Shown: positions 38,056 to 47,951, counted from the stretch's first letter. The stretch: DNA of 64,000 bases from Silvibacterium acidisoli (GCA_022870745.1 CP085323.1:4588001-4652000), one strand, 5' to 3'. Translations and numbers: made by a program. The notes: generated from the sequence alone by a model not told the origin.

Positions 38056-38109
38056 TTCGTAGTTCCTTTAGGGCCTGATTACAGCAAAGTATACGCACGA
38101 AAATGTTAC

Positions 38110-38152
38110 GGGACCGGAGGATGAGAGAGGCCATCTGCCATCCTCCGGTCCC
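38110..38152. terminator. Hairpin terminator of the TonB receptor gene
   Basis: A perfect 14-bp stem (GGGACCGGAGGATG with CATCCTCCGGTCCC) with a 15-nt loop, starting nine bases past the receptor stop. It is the expected terminator for the very long gene. Confidence 0.75.
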
Positions 38153-38160
38153 AACGCAGT

Positions 38161-41100
38161 TTAGAAGATGAGTTTCAATCCAAACTGCGTTTGCCTGGGT
38201 GAGTTGGCCTGCGAGGTGATCTGGCCAAAGGATGTGCTGGTGACGCTCGTATTCGGAGAGCCGAACTGCACATGGTTGAATGCGTTGAAGAGCTCGGCGC
38301 GGAACTGCACCGTGAGCCGCGAATACGCCTGAAAGTCCTTCAGCAACGAAAGATCCGTGCTGTCGAGTCCGGGCGAACGAAGCTGGTCATAGTAAGCGGG
38401 GCCGTTGCCGAGCGTGAAGGCTGCGGGCTGGCTGAAGTCAGCGGTGTTGAAGTACTTGTTCAGGCGATTATGAATGTCGCCGTGCAGCGTGGCATTCTGC
38501 CCGTTGGTGTTGGCGTAGAGTGTCTGGAAGTTGTAGGTTGACAACGTATTGTTGGCGCTGATCTGCAACGGTGTTCCGCCCTGGAGGGTAGTGATGCCGT
38601 TGACCTGCCATCCGCCCACAGCGAGATCTTCCCAGTGCGAGATGTTGCCGCCGTACTGGCGTCCGCGTCCGAAGGGCAGTTCGTAAACATAGCTCATGAT
38701 GAAGCGCGAGCGGATGTCCTGCGAACTGACCGCGTAGTCGGCCATGGGATCGAAGCTGTTCTGGTGGTTGGTGCTGTTGTCGAAGTTGCGTCCCCATACG
38801 TAGCTGCCCTGTAGCTGCAACCCGTTGGACATGCGTTTCGTGAGGCGAACCTGCAGCCCGTCGTACTGGTCGTTTCCACCGGAGAGGAAGAGCGGCAGCA
38901 CGCTGGTGAATTGCGAATATTGCTTCAGCAACTGTGCCCGCGTGGTGGTGGGGCCGGTAACTGCAGCACCGGTCGTGATGAGTCCGTTATAGGGGTTGGC
39001 TACCTGGTCGCTCAGCGACTTGCCGAGAGCGAGATCGGCAACCGGCAGCTGATCGTAGTCGATGCCGCCTTCCCTGCTTTGCTGCTGCTTACGTCCGCGG
39101 TTGCCGACGTAGGTGATGTTAAAGGTGAAATTGTTTGGAAGACTCTGTGCCACATCCAGATTCCACTGGATCGTGTAAGGCGTCGGGGTGTTCTGGATCG
39201 CGCCTTCAATCTGGCCGCCTACACCTGTCAGGAGCCCCTGTGAGGCGCCAGGGGGCGTCGTAAAGCCCTGCGGAAAGGGATTGTCGAGCAGCGAGTTTGA
39301 CGGAGTGATGCCGTTATTATCCTCGGTGCTGTACCACTGGTTCTGCACGCGGAAGCCATAGGGGCCAACCGTTCCGGCCGCAGCCTGGGCTGAAGGACCG
39401 TAGACGATCGCTCCTCCGCCGTGAACGACGGTGGTCGGCCGTGCCTGGTAGGCAAAGCCCACACGCGGAGCAAAGTTATTGGCATCGATATGGTACTGGT
39501 GACGGCTCTGGCCATTCACACCGACGAAGACCAGTCCGCCCTGCAGGCCCTGAACAGCCGAGGCCAGAGGAGACGAAATTGTCGGATCGAAGTAATTCGT
39601 GCGGTTATAGCGCTCGGTACGCGGCGTGTCGAGGTCGTAACGAATGCCCAGGTTAAGGGTGAGCTTGGGTGTGATCTTCCAGTCGTCCTGCGCGTATTCC
39701 GCCAGGTAGAAGCTCTGCGAAGCATCGTCCTTATAGTTCTGGATGAGGTCGCCGGTACCGAGGCCGAGCAACATCGACGCCAGGCCGCTGCCGGAGTTGG
39801 CATTCGCCGTGTTCGGATCGACCTGGGTATAGGTTGTGCCGAAGCTGAAGTTACCCGAGCTGTCCGCCGATTCATGATCGTTCACGCGAATCATGCGTCC
39901 GTCGAAGCCGAACTTGAAGGTGTGCGAACCGCGCACCAGGGTCAGCGACGACAGCAGGCTGTAGGTCATAAACGAGTTCTTGCGGTTGCCGTTGTTGCCC
40001 AGGCCGGTGTAACCCGAGGGCGAAAAGACCGGGAAGAGGTTCGTCGCGCCGGGCGCGGAATCGATCGATCCGGGAAGTCCAAGCTGGGTCGCGTCGAAGC
40101 CGAGGCTGGTGTTGAGGTAGTAGTAGAGCGTACGGGCAAAGCCGAGGCGCGTATCGAGAATGGTGCGGGCATTTGGCGTGGCGGTATAGCCCACCGTGAA
40201 GCCGCGATCATAATCTTCGCTGTTGATCAGGCCTTCTGCGACCGCGTCCTGTTGCGGGAAAAGCGGGTTGGGGTTGTCCTGGTAATAGCGGTCCGAATAA
40301 CGAGCGAACACCTTCTGCCGGTCACTGATCACGTGGTCCACGCGAATGTCCCAGGAGTTGATGTCGTTCACCGTGCTGCCGCTTGCGAAATAATTGTTGG
40401 CGTTGGTGACAGCATTCCCCGTCGTGTTCGGCAGCGGGTAATAATTCATCGTTGCCAGGGCGACCTTGCTCAGCAGGCCCTGGGGAATCTTGTTGTCCGG
40501 AAACTGATCGCGGGTGTAGCCGGTACCGCTGTCGTTCAGGCGCGTGGTGTAAGGGTTGTAGATCTTGATCTGCTGGCCGTTCGAAGCAAAGGTCTGGGAG
40601 AAATCGCCGCTGCGCTGCGCCACCGTCGGAACGGTCGCGGTGAGCTGGTTGGCGTCGGTTTCACGCAGAAGTTCGGTCGAAAGCAGGAAGAACGTGCGGT
40701 CTTTCTTGATCGGGCCGGTAAGAATCCCACCGAACTGGTTGCGGTGCAGACCGGGTAGCGGCGTGTTGTGTAGGTTGTTGAAGTAGCTGTTCGAGTCGAG
40801 ATCGGAGTTACGGAGGAACTCGAACGCCGTACCGTGGAACTCATTCGTTCCTGACTTGAAAACCACGTTCAGGATGCCATCGAGGCTGCGTCCGAACTCA
40901 GCTGGATAGTTCTGGTCGAGCAGGCGAAATTCGCCGATGGCGTCGACCGAGGGAAAGATACCGATGCCGGAGTTGCCATTCACAGTAGGAAAGCCGGCCG
41001 GAGTGCCGTCTACCAGAACATCCGTATAGCCCTGGCGGCCACCGTTCACCGAGTAGCTGACCGAGTTGTAGTCGTTGCCGGTCGACCCTGCAAAGCTGGG

Positions 41101-41589
41101 GTCCAGCTCAAGCAGGTCATAGGGATTGCGGCTGTTCAGCGGAAGATTACGGATCGAGGTGCCGTTGACTTCGTCACTCACCTGCGAAGAGACGGTGTCG
41201 AGCGTCTGGACGTCCGCGTTGACGGTGATCGCCTGCTGGACTGCTCCGACCTGCATGACGACGTCCTGCGTGGCGTGCTGGCCCAGGTCAAGGCGGATGC
41301 CGTTCTGCTCATAGCTGGCAAAGCCGGGCGCTTCCACTCGCAACGAGTAGGTGCCCGGAGCCAGGGTCAGGAACGAATACTGTCCCTGGTCGTTGGAGGT
41401 CTGCACGGTGCGTGCGTTGGTGGCGGTGTTGGTTGCCGTGACGGTGGCTTTGCTGATGACATTGCCGCTCGCCTCGCGGATCACGCCGAGCAGGTTCGCG
41501 CTGGTGTCCTGCGCAGATGCCGTACTCGAAAGCATCGCAATCATCGCGACGCAGACACAGAGGAACATTCCCCTGATTTTGGCTTGCAT
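38161..41589 (-). CDS. TonB-dependent receptor, Oar-like, with N-terminal carboxypeptidase-regulatory-like domain
   Basis: An outer-membrane protein of about 1142 residues. The ATG at 41589 is chosen because AGGA lies eight bases upstream; the GTG at 41604 is upstream of that site. After the signal peptide (FLCVCVAMIAMLSSTASA) comes a carboxypeptidase-regulatory-like beta domain (LLGVIREASGNVISKATVTATNTATNARTV...GQYSFLTLAPGTYSLRVEAPGF), then a plug region (VNGTSIRNLPLNSRNPYDLLELDPSF, GGRQGYTDVLVDGTPAG) and a long beta-barrel to the terminal aromatic (QFGLKLIF). The layout matches the Oar/TonB receptors abundant in Acidobacteriota, thought to import saccharides. The divergent regulator upstream may control it. 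Confidence 0.93.
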   Translation of the reverse strand: MQAKIRGMFLCVCVAMIAMLSSTASAQDTSANLLGVIREASGNVISKATVTATNTATNARTVQTSNDQGQYSFLTLAPGTYSLRVEAPGFASYEQNGIRLDLGQHATQDVVMQVGAVQQAITVNADVQTLDTVSSQVSDEVNGTSIRNLPLNSRNPYDLLELDPSFAGSTGNDYNSVSYSVNGGRQGYTDVLVDGTPAGFPTVNGNSGIGIFPSVDAIGEFRLLDQNYPAEFGRSLDGILNVVFKSGTNEFHGTAFEFLRNSDLDSNSYFNNLHNTPLPGLHRNQFGGILTGPIKKDRTFFLLSTELLRETDANQLTATVPTVAQRSGDFSQTFASNGQQIKIYNPYTTRLNDSGTGYTRDQFPDNKIPQGLLSKVALATMNYYPLPNTTGNAVTNANNYFASGSTVNDINSWDIRVDHVISDRQKVFARYSDRYYQDNPNPLFPQQDAVAEGLINSEDYDRGFTVGYTATPNARTILDTRLGFARTLYYYLNTSLGFDATQLGLPGSIDSAPGATNLFPVFSPSGYTGLGNNGNRKNSFMTYSLLSSLTLVRGSHTFKFGFDGRMIRVNDHESADSSGNFSFGTTYTQVDPNTANANSGSGLASMLLGLGTGDLIQNYKDDASQSFYLAEYAQDDWKITPKLTLNLGIRYDLDTPRTERYNRTNYFDPTISSPLASAVQGLQGGLVFVGVNGQSRHQYHIDANNFAPRVGFAYQARPTTVVHGGGAIVYGPSAQAAAGTVGPYGFRVQNQWYSTEDNNGITPSNSLLDNPFPQGFTTPPGASQGLLTGVGGQIEGAIQNTPTPYTIQWNLDVAQSLPNNFTFNITYVGNRGRKQQQSREGGIDYDQLPVADLALGKSLSDQVANPYNGLITTGAAVTGPTTTRAQLLKQYSQFTSVLPLFLSGGNDQYDGLQVRLTKRMSNGLQLQGSYVWGRNFDNSTNHQNSFDPMADYAVSSQDIRSRFIMSYVYELPFGRGRQYGGNISHWEDLAVGGWQVNGITTLQGGTPLQISANNTLSTYNFQTLYANTNGQNATLHGDIHNRLNKYFNTADFSQPAAFTLGNGPAYYDQLRSPGLDSTDLSLLKDFQAYSRLTVQFRAELFNAFNHVQFGSPNTSVTSTSFGQITSQANSPRQTQFGLKLIF

Positions 41590-41827
41590 AAAGATGGTCC
41601 TCACTGGCCAAACTGTGAAAGGTTGAGGGTTAAAGACGCAGGTGTGGGCCTGACTGGCATGACCGTAGTGCAGGGATCTTTAGGAAGTTCAGTGATTTCT
41701 CGGAGAAGGATGTATGTGGCTGAAAAGGCGGGACATGGTTAACTCAACAAGCAAGGTGAAATGCAGGTGATTTACCATCCTGTAACCGTAACGGGATAGA
41801 TTAAGAGTCACCCAAAACCCATAGGTC

Positions 41828-43183
41828 ATGAGCAGCGCAATCTTTTCTGAGGTCGATGGAATTGCACCCGGTGCGCCGCGTGAGGACGATCCGCGCTGGC
41901 AGCTTGTACAGAGAATTGTTTCCACGAGAGACTTTGCGCGCTCGCCGCAGCTCTCCAGATTCCTGCTTTACATCTGTAACGCCACCTTCGAGAACCGGAC
42001 ACAGCAGCTCAGCGAACATCACATCGGGGTCGAAGTTTTTGGCCGCCAGCCCGACTACGACTCGGCTGCGGACACCATCGTTCGCTCGCATGCCCTGCGG
42101 CTCCGCCGAAAGCTGGAACAATACTTCCATCGTGACGGCTCGAACGAGCCGATAAGGCTCGACATTCCAAGAGGCACATACGTGCCGGTCTTTACCCTGG
42201 TGGAAGAAACGGTACTGATCGAACCGGAGCCGCTCGAGCCTGAGACCTTATCAGCAGTGTCTGAGCCGGCGGCAAACCCCGGACCGGTGACCACGCCATC
42301 TTCCGAGGAGCCCTCGGCCGATGACACCGGCAGAAGATCCATCGTCTGGCGCTACCGGCTGCTTACTTCCCTGCTGCTTCTCTGCGTGATCGCGCTCGGC
42401 GTACTCTTTGCTCTGCATCTGCGGACGCACTTCGTGCGCTCACGGCGGCACCTGTTGTGGGGTCAGCTTTTTACAGAGAACCAGCCTACGCGCATTGTGC
42501 TGGGAGATTCGGGCCTGGTGCTCTTTCATGCCGTCACCCATCAGTACGTTAGCCTGCACGACTACCTGAACAACGATTACCAGAAACAGCTGCAGCACGT
42601 AGAGCACGTCGAGCCGGCATTCGCCGAGTTTCTGCTGCATCGCCGCTACACATCTTTTGTCGACGCCATGACGCTCTCTCGCATCATGCGGCTACCCGAG
42701 GCCTCGCCGCGGCAGACACTCGTACAGTACAGCCGTGACATGCGCGTCGAAGACTTCAGCAGCGCGAACCTGATTATGATCGGCGCACAGGAAGCGGTGC
42801 CCTGGGTTGAGCTCTTTGAAAAGCACATGGATTTTGTCTTCAGCATCGACAATCCGCAGAACCACTCGTCCTATCGCAATCGCCACCCCAAGGCAGATGA
42901 ACTGGCGAACTACAACGATGAGAGGGGTAAAGCCTACGGAGTCATCGCCTTTTTGCCAAACCTAAGTGGCAATGGCAATGCCCTGCTCGTCGAAGGATTG
43001 AACATGATGGGAACCGAAGCGGCCATCGACCTCGTAACCGACGACGCCCGTATTTTGCCTGTGCTCAGGAGCATCCGCAGGCCTGACGGTACCCTGCCGC
43101 ACTTCGAAATGCTGGTGGAAAGCGATGCGGTTGGCGAAGGCGCAGGACCGGCCCATGTCATCGCCATTCACGTTCACGACTAG
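41828..43183 (+). CDS. Single-span membrane regulator-like protein with winged-helix-like N-terminus
   Basis: 451 residues. The N-terminal segment (about 25-122: LVQRIVSTRDFARSPQLSRFLLYICNAT...LSEHHIGVEVFGRQPDYDSAADTIVRSHALRLRRKLEQYF...EPIRLDIPRGTYVPVF) resembles the block found at the start of some adenylate cyclase-like and TPR proteins and in many acidobacterial proteins. It ends like the wing of an OmpR/ToxR-type DNA-binding domain. After a proline-rich linker, one hydrophobic span at about 176-198 is followed by an outside domain of about 250 residues. The overall plan fits a ToxR/CadC-like one-component membrane regulator. DNA binding is inference. It is divergent from the TonB receptor gene. 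Confidence 0.78.
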   Translation: MSSAIFSEVDGIAPGAPREDDPRWQLVQRIVSTRDFARSPQLSRFLLYICNATFENRTQQLSEHHIGVEVFGRQPDYDSAADTIVRSHALRLRRKLEQYFHRDGSNEPIRLDIPRGTYVPVFTLVEETVLIEPEPLEPETLSAVSEPAANPGPVTTPSSEEPSADDTGRRSIVWRYRLLTSLLLLCVIALGVLFALHLRTHFVRSRRHLLWGQLFTENQPTRIVLGDSGLVLFHAVTHQYVSLHDYLNNDYQKQLQHVEHVEPAFAEFLLHRRYTSFVDAMTLSRIMRLPEASPRQTLVQYSRDMRVEDFSSANLIMIGAQEAVPWVELFEKHMDFVFSIDNPQNHSSYRNRHPKADELANYNDERGKAYGVIAFLPNLSGNGNALLVEGLNMMGTEAAIDLVTDDARILPVLRSIRRPDGTLPHFEMLVESDAVGEGAGPAHVIAIHVHD

Positions 43184-43195
43184 ATGTGAGGTTGG

Positions 43196-44830
43196 CTAGA
43201 AAGTAGTCAGCTTCACTCGTAGCAGTACGTCTTCGTCCGATTTCAAATTCAGTCCATAATCTGTCTGGTCGCCGTTCCAGATGCGTGTAGTGCGCCAGTT
43301 GCCCGCCTCGTCATAGCTTCCCTCGGCCACTTCGAGGAACAACCGCTGCTTCGCCATGTCGAAGAGCGGCTTGAAATCCACACGTACATGATGGCCAGTG
43401 ACGAGAAACTCGTCCGGCCCGAGTGTGATTACCAGCGCCCCGCCATCGGGCGGCTTGTTTCCAGCGGCGGGCTTGTTATAGCCGAAAGACGGTACGCCGT
43501 AACTGAAGGTAGCCTGCCAGCGATCGAGGTCGAGCGTGTGTACGTGATTGTCCGGTTCTTCGCTGTCGCCATGTACGCGGCCTTCGAGATTCGCAGCCGC
43601 AATCCGATCGGCGATGGGCGCCAGCAGTGCGTACTCCTCTGCGAAGGGTTTGAAGGCGCTTTTCTCCATCGCTTCCGGTCCATCCGGCAGGTTGGAGTAG
43701 CGTGTCATATCGAGGCCGAATGGTGAAAAGCCGATCGCTCCATGCCCTATCGCCGCGAAGACGTAATGCGCGTAAATGGCGGAGTTGCCGGTCTCGGGAA
43801 TCATCAGTGCATTGTTGAAGCGCGCGTAGAGGCCGAGCACCGCGATGTACTTCGCGTAATCGGGCATGTAGATGTCCGGCGCTATCAACGACAGCGAGGG
43901 TGCGGCAATCTGGTACAGGAGAATGTTCTGATCGGTCGGAGCGCCCGATTCATACGAGCCCGGTGTCGCATGGAAGGGATCGCGCAGTGCGGCGTTCGTG
44001 TAAAGAGGCAGCGGATACTCGGCCTTTCCAGCAGCGGCCACCTGCTCGATGTAGCTGGCGATGGCCCACGCCTGGAAGGTTTCATCGGCGGCGTCTCCGA
44101 AGACCTCCTTCCACGTTCCCGGTTTCAGACCCAGCCCCTGCACCAGCTTTTCCGGAACCTGGCCTGCAAAATCCCTTTCTGCTTCCGGCCTGTGATCGCG
44201 GTCGCCTCCCCAGACTCCCGCTTCGTTCTCAACCTGGACCATCAGCACGGTGCGCTGTGCGTCCGCTGCTCGCAGGTGACGCATCAGTGCCGCAAATGCC
44301 GCCTTGTCGGCGGCGAGCCGTGCAGGTGAGTAGGTGCTGGGCGAATCGACGGTCTTTCCATCTTTGCCGATCAGGAACGGATACTTCTGCTGGTCCAGCT
44401 TCACCCAATGCGGCGTGTAGTGCGACGAACCATTCTTCCAGGTTCCAAACCAGAGCAATACCAGATGGACCCTGTGCTGTCGCGCCTGTTTGAGAATCTC
44501 ATCGACGAGCGAGAAGTCGTACCTGCCGGGATCGCGCTCGACCTGCTCCCAATAGATGGGCACCTCAACCGTGTTGGCATGGATCGTTGCAGCGACGGGA
44601 AAGACCTTATCGAGCATATCCGGCCACGCGGAGGAGTTATTGGCCTGATAGCCCAGCATCAGGTAAGGCTTGCCATGGACCAGAAGCGCATGGCGGCCGT
44701 TCTGCTCAACAATCTTCGGGATGGAATCGGCGCCGCCAGCCTTTGCACCGGTTTGACCGAAGACGTGCGAAAACAACATGGCGGCGAAGACAGGAAGCAG
44801 AACAAGATGCCGTAGAGAACGCGGGAACAT
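43196..44830 (-). CDS. Secreted glycoside hydrolase, GH35-like with C-terminal DUF5597-type domain
   Basis: Predicted exo-beta-galactosidase-type hydrolase, 544 residues, with a signal peptide (LVLLPVFAAMLFSHVFGQ). The TIM-barrel has TIHANTVEVPIYWEQVERDPGRYDFS at its start. Candidate acid/base is Glu in VQVENEAGVWGG; candidate nucleophile is Glu in MIPETGNSA. The C-terminal beta-rich part (about 440-540, ALVITLGPDEFLVTGHHVRVDF) is the domain of unknown function usual in this subgroup. It converges with the regulator gene and lies on the same strand as the TonB receptor, so a saccharide-use locus is plausible. The sugar is not known. Confidence 0.85.
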   Translation of the reverse strand: MFPRSLRHLVLLPVFAAMLFSHVFGQTGAKAGGADSIPKIVEQNGRHALLVHGKPYLMLGYQANNSSAWPDMLDKVFPVAATIHANTVEVPIYWEQVERDPGRYDFSLVDEILKQARQHRVHLVLLWFGTWKNGSSHYTPHWVKLDQQKYPFLIGKDGKTVDSPSTYSPARLAADKAAFAALMRHLRAADAQRTVLMVQVENEAGVWGGDRDHRPEAERDFAGQVPEKLVQGLGLKPGTWKEVFGDAADETFQAWAIASYIEQVAAAGKAEYPLPLYTNAALRDPFHATPGSYESGAPTDQNILLYQIAAPSLSLIAPDIYMPDYAKYIAVLGLYARFNNALMIPETGNSAIYAHYVFAAIGHGAIGFSPFGLDMTRYSNLPDGPEAMEKSAFKPFAEEYALLAPIADRIAAANLEGRVHGDSEEPDNHVHTLDLDRWQATFSYGVPSFGYNKPAAGNKPPDGGALVITLGPDEFLVTGHHVRVDFKPLFDMAKQRLFLEVAEGSYDEAGNWRTTRIWNGDQTDYGLNLKSDEDVLLRVKLTTF

Positions 44831-44933
44831 TCAGATCCTTTGAGGTCGAGGCGATAAAACTACCCGACCCAAGGTATCAGCAGGCGGCCCTCGATGACAG
44901 AGCTTTGTCGTCCTGACGATGAGAGCGATTCTG

Positions 44934-46859
44934 TCACGGCAGGTCGTTGTTCAGCACAACCAGCGGATTCTCCGCTGCTTCATCCGGATGGAAATGAGCG
45001 TGAATCAGCGTAGCGGTCTTGCGTTGGACAACCGCCGTCAGCGCCTCGATATCGGCCTGCTGCACACCGCGCAGACTACCGAAATGTTCGATCAGCCGCG
45101 TTCGCGTTCGTGCGCCGACACCGGGAATCGTGAACAGTTCCGAGTCGCGATCGCGCATCTCGCGACGCTTGCGATGGTAGGTAATTGCAAAGCGATGCGA
45201 CTCGTCGCGCACATGCTGGATCATGTGCAGTACGGGCGAGCGGCGCTCCAGCACGATCGGCTCGTCTTCCTGCCCATACACATAGATCAGCTCTTCACGT
45301 TTCGCAATGGACGCGAGCGGCTGTGTCGTCAGGCCCAGCTCTTCCAGGGCAGATGCCGCTGCATGCAACTGGCCGAGACCACCGTCAACGAGTATCAGGC
45401 TGGGCATCTGCTTCTTTTCCTCGACCAGGCGCCGATAACGGCGTCCGATAACTTCGCGCATGGAAGCGAAGTCGTCCACACCCTCGACTGTTTTGATCTG
45501 AAACTTGCGGTAATCGGACTTCTTCATCCCGCCGTCTTCCCATACGACCATCGACGCGACCGTCTCCGCGCCCTGGATATGCGAGATGTCGAAGCACTCG
45601 ATGCGGCGAGGCAGTTCTGGCAGCATGAGCACGTCCTGCAGCGACTCCTGGATCGCCTTCTGCGACGGCTTAAGAACGCGGAAGCGCTGGTCGTAGCTCT
45701 GCTTGGCGTTCTGGCCGGCCAGGTCGATCAGTGAGCGTTTCTCTCCGCGCATGGGCGCGGCAATCTCCACGCGATGTCCGCTACGCTCGGCAAGCAATGC
45801 GCTCAGCACGTCGCGGTCGCCAAAGTTCACTGGCAGATAGATGCTCTTGGGTACATACTGCTGATCGATGTAGAGCTGCTTCAGCAAGGCGGAGAAGAAG
45901 GCTCCGGCTTCAAAGGTGGGCCCATTCGCCGCAGCCGCTACCACCTCTTCCGGCTGATGCTCTTCGCTCTCCGGCTCCGCCAGTTCGAGCATCAGTTCCT
46001 GCAGGTCTTCCCAAAAGAACTCGCGCCGGTCGACGATCTTGCCGCCGCGCATGTGGAAGAGATTCACTGCGACCATGCCGTTTTCGTAGTGATAGCCAAA
46101 GACGTCGGCGTCATCGTTCTCTGCCGAGGCGATGCGCTGTTTTTCCTGTAGCTGGCTGATTGTGATCAGCAGGTCCCGATATTTCGCGGCCAGCTCGAAC
46201 TGCTCACCGGCAGCGGCTTCCGCCATGCGCTGCTCCAGTGATTTTGCGAGGTCGCTCCCGCGCCCTTCAAGCAGCATCTGCGCATCGCGCACTGCCTCAC
46301 GGTAAAGCTCAGGCGTCGTCAGGTCTTCCACGCACGGCCCCAGGCAGCGCTTGATGTAGTACTGGAGGCAGGGCCGCGCGTAGTAGCGCCGCAGGTCGAG
46401 CTTGCAGCTGGGCAGCAGAAAACTGCGATGAATTAGTTCAGCGATCCGGTAGGCGAGATTTCCTGGGAAGAACGGCCCATAGTAAGCGCTGCCGTCTTTG
46501 CGTATCTTGCGCGTGACAAATACCTTGGGAAAACGATCGGCCAGCGTCAGTTTTACGTAGGGATAGGTCTTGTCATCGCGCAGCAGAATATTGAAGCGCG
46601 GCTTCCGCTGCTTGATCAGGTTGTTTTCGAGCGCCAGCGCCTCACGCTCGTTGTCGACCAGGATGTAGTCGAGGTCGACAGCCTCGCGCATGAGCGAGCC
46701 GGTCTTCGCGTTGGCCTGCGATGTCTCCAGCAGATAGGAGCGGACTCGCGACCTGAGATTTTTGGCCTTGCCGACGTAGATGACTTGGTCGTCGGCGTTC
46801 TTATACAGATACACGCCCGGCCGGGTGGGGAGTGACCGAATCTTCTCTAGGAGATCCAT
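44934..46859 (-). CDS. uvrC: UvrABC system protein C (excinuclease subunit)
   Basis: Makes the two incisions flanking a lesion after UvrAB loading. 641 residues. The GIY-YIG endonuclease domain is at the N-terminus (RPGVYLYKNADDQVIYVGKAKNLRSRVRSYL); the conserved cysteine cluster is in CLQYYIKRCLGPC; the UVR motif is about 200-240. The RNase H-like endonuclease domain (ECFDISHIQGAETVASMVVWEDGGMKKSDYRKF, LILVDGGLGQLHAA) is intact, and a C-terminal helix-hairpin-helix pair is LFTIPGVGARTRTRLIEHFGSLRGV. The ATG at 46859 starts MDLLEKIRSLPTRPGVY. Confidence 0.97.
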   Translation of the reverse strand: MDLLEKIRSLPTRPGVYLYKNADDQVIYVGKAKNLRSRVRSYLLETSQANAKTGSLMREAVDLDYILVDNEREALALENNLIKQRKPRFNILLRDDKTYPYVKLTLADRFPKVFVTRKIRKDGSAYYGPFFPGNLAYRIAELIHRSFLLPSCKLDLRRYYARPCLQYYIKRCLGPCVEDLTTPELYREAVRDAQMLLEGRGSDLAKSLEQRMAEAAAGEQFELAAKYRDLLITISQLQEKQRIASAENDDADVFGYHYENGMVAVNLFHMRGGKIVDRREFFWEDLQELMLELAEPESEEHQPEEVVAAAANGPTFEAGAFFSALLKQLYIDQQYVPKSIYLPVNFGDRDVLSALLAERSGHRVEIAAPMRGEKRSLIDLAGQNAKQSYDQRFRVLKPSQKAIQESLQDVLMLPELPRRIECFDISHIQGAETVASMVVWEDGGMKKSDYRKFQIKTVEGVDDFASMREVIGRRYRRLVEEKKQMPSLILVDGGLGQLHAAASALEELGLTTQPLASIAKREELIYVYGQEDEPIVLERRSPVLHMIQHVRDESHRFAITYHRKRREMRDRDSELFTIPGVGARTRTRLIEHFGSLRGVQQADIEALTAVVQRKTATLIHAHFHPDEAAENPLVVLNNDLP

Positions 46860-46919
46860 GGGGGCTTATACAGTCTAAATGGTTAGTATGGGACCGTCCC
46901 GCCAGAGCGTCATTCACGT

Positions 46920-47080
46920 AAAAAGTACATGGTTTATTAGCTTGATTCCTTAACGTGTTGGATTTAATTAATCTATTTAAATCATTGAAATTAGATATTT
47001 TGAAGTCAAATCATTGTTTGGCACGCCATTTGCCCCACTAATCGACGTTGGTATTGCCGTGCCTGTAAGATTTCACGGCA
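46920..47080 (+). promoter_or_regulatory. AT-rich upstream region of the OmpA-like lipoprotein
   Basis: An AT-rich island in a GC-rich window. It carries a direct repeat AAATCATTG (46979-46987 and 47008-47016) and, nearer the gene, an inverted repeat TGCCGTG (47055-47061) / CACGGCA (47074-47080) that may fold in the 5' untranslated RNA. Promoter function is expected here; exact boxes are not assigned. Confidence 0.35.
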
Positions 47081-47147
47081 TCTTAACCACAGATTGCGAA
47101 ACCCGTTCCCAACGTTTGAAGCAGTTTGAAAAGGGAGTAAGACAGAC

Positions 47148-47951
47148 ATGAAGACAAGCAATGAAATGATCGAACTGATGGTGCCGCAAACCAGGATTAT
47201 GAGCCAGTCCGCCGGCCGTCTCCGGGCCTTCTGTGTTGTTTCAGCTTTCGGAGCCCTATCGCTCCTCGCCATTACCGGATGCTCCACGAAGAATTACGTG
47301 CGCAGCCAGACCCAGCCGGTGATTGAGAAGACGAACGAGCTGGATGATGCGACGGCCAAGAATAACCGCGCTATTCACGATGTGGATGACCGCGCGCAGG
47401 CCGGCATCAAGCAGGCGCAGAGCTCGGCCGATTCTGCCAACCAGCAGGCGCAGTCGGCAAATATGGCAGCCAAGCAGGCTGACCAGTCCGCGCAGGACGC
47501 TGTGACCCAGGCTGATTCCCTCGCCAGCGTGGTCGCAAACATCGACAGCTACAAGCAGGTTTCTGAGACTTCCGTCACCTTCGCCTTCGACAAGGCTGAC
47601 CTGACCCGCAAGGGCAAGGCGGCCCTGGATGACTTCGCCGCTCAGCTGGGCAGTGCCCGCGGCTACATCCTTGAGGTGACCGGGGGAACCGATTCGACCG
47701 GTTCGGCGCAGTACAACTACGACCTCAGCCAGCGCCGCGCGCAGGCCGTGGTGCAGTACCTCGCTTCGCAACACCAGGTGCCGGCACACAAGTTCTACCT
47801 GATTGGCATCGGCAAGGATCAGGAAGTGGCTTCGAACTCTACTGCTTCCGGACGCGCGAAGAATCGCCGCGTAGATATCCAGCTGCTTTCGAATGCGGGT
47901 GCGCAGCCTGCGGGAACGGGCCAGACGAGCCAGATGTCGGCTCCCCAGTAA
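47148..47951 (+). CDS. OmpA-family lipoprotein with helical linker
   Basis: 267 residues. Lipobox LAITGC with acylated Cys45 follows a long N-terminus, then a coiled-coil-like repeat rich in A/Q/D/S (about 60-135: AQAGIKQAQSSADSANQQAQSANMAAKQADQ). The C-terminal OmpA domain, which binds peptidoglycan, spans about 140-250: FAFDKADLTRKGKAALDDFAAQL, GGTDSTGSAQYNYDLSQRRAQAVVQYL and GRAKNRRVDIQLL. It probably tethers the outer membrane to the wall. A strong terminator follows. The start at 47148 has GGGAG ten bases upstream. Confidence 0.9.
   Translation: MKTSNEMIELMVPQTRIMSQSAGRLRAFCVVSAFGALSLLAITGCSTKNYVRSQTQPVIEKTNELDDATAKNNRAIHDVDDRAQAGIKQAQSSADSANQQAQSANMAAKQADQSAQDAVTQADSLASVVANIDSYKQVSETSVTFAFDKADLTRKGKAALDDFAAQLGSARGYILEVTGGTDSTGSAQYNYDLSQRRAQAVVQYLASQHQVPAHKFYLIGIGKDQEVASNSTASGRAKNRRVDIQLLSNAGAQPAGTGQTSQMSAPQ

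Noticed and set aside
39421..40758. 445-codon open frame opposite the TonB receptor
   Set aside because: Shadow of the receptor barrel; no ribosome site or recognisable domain.
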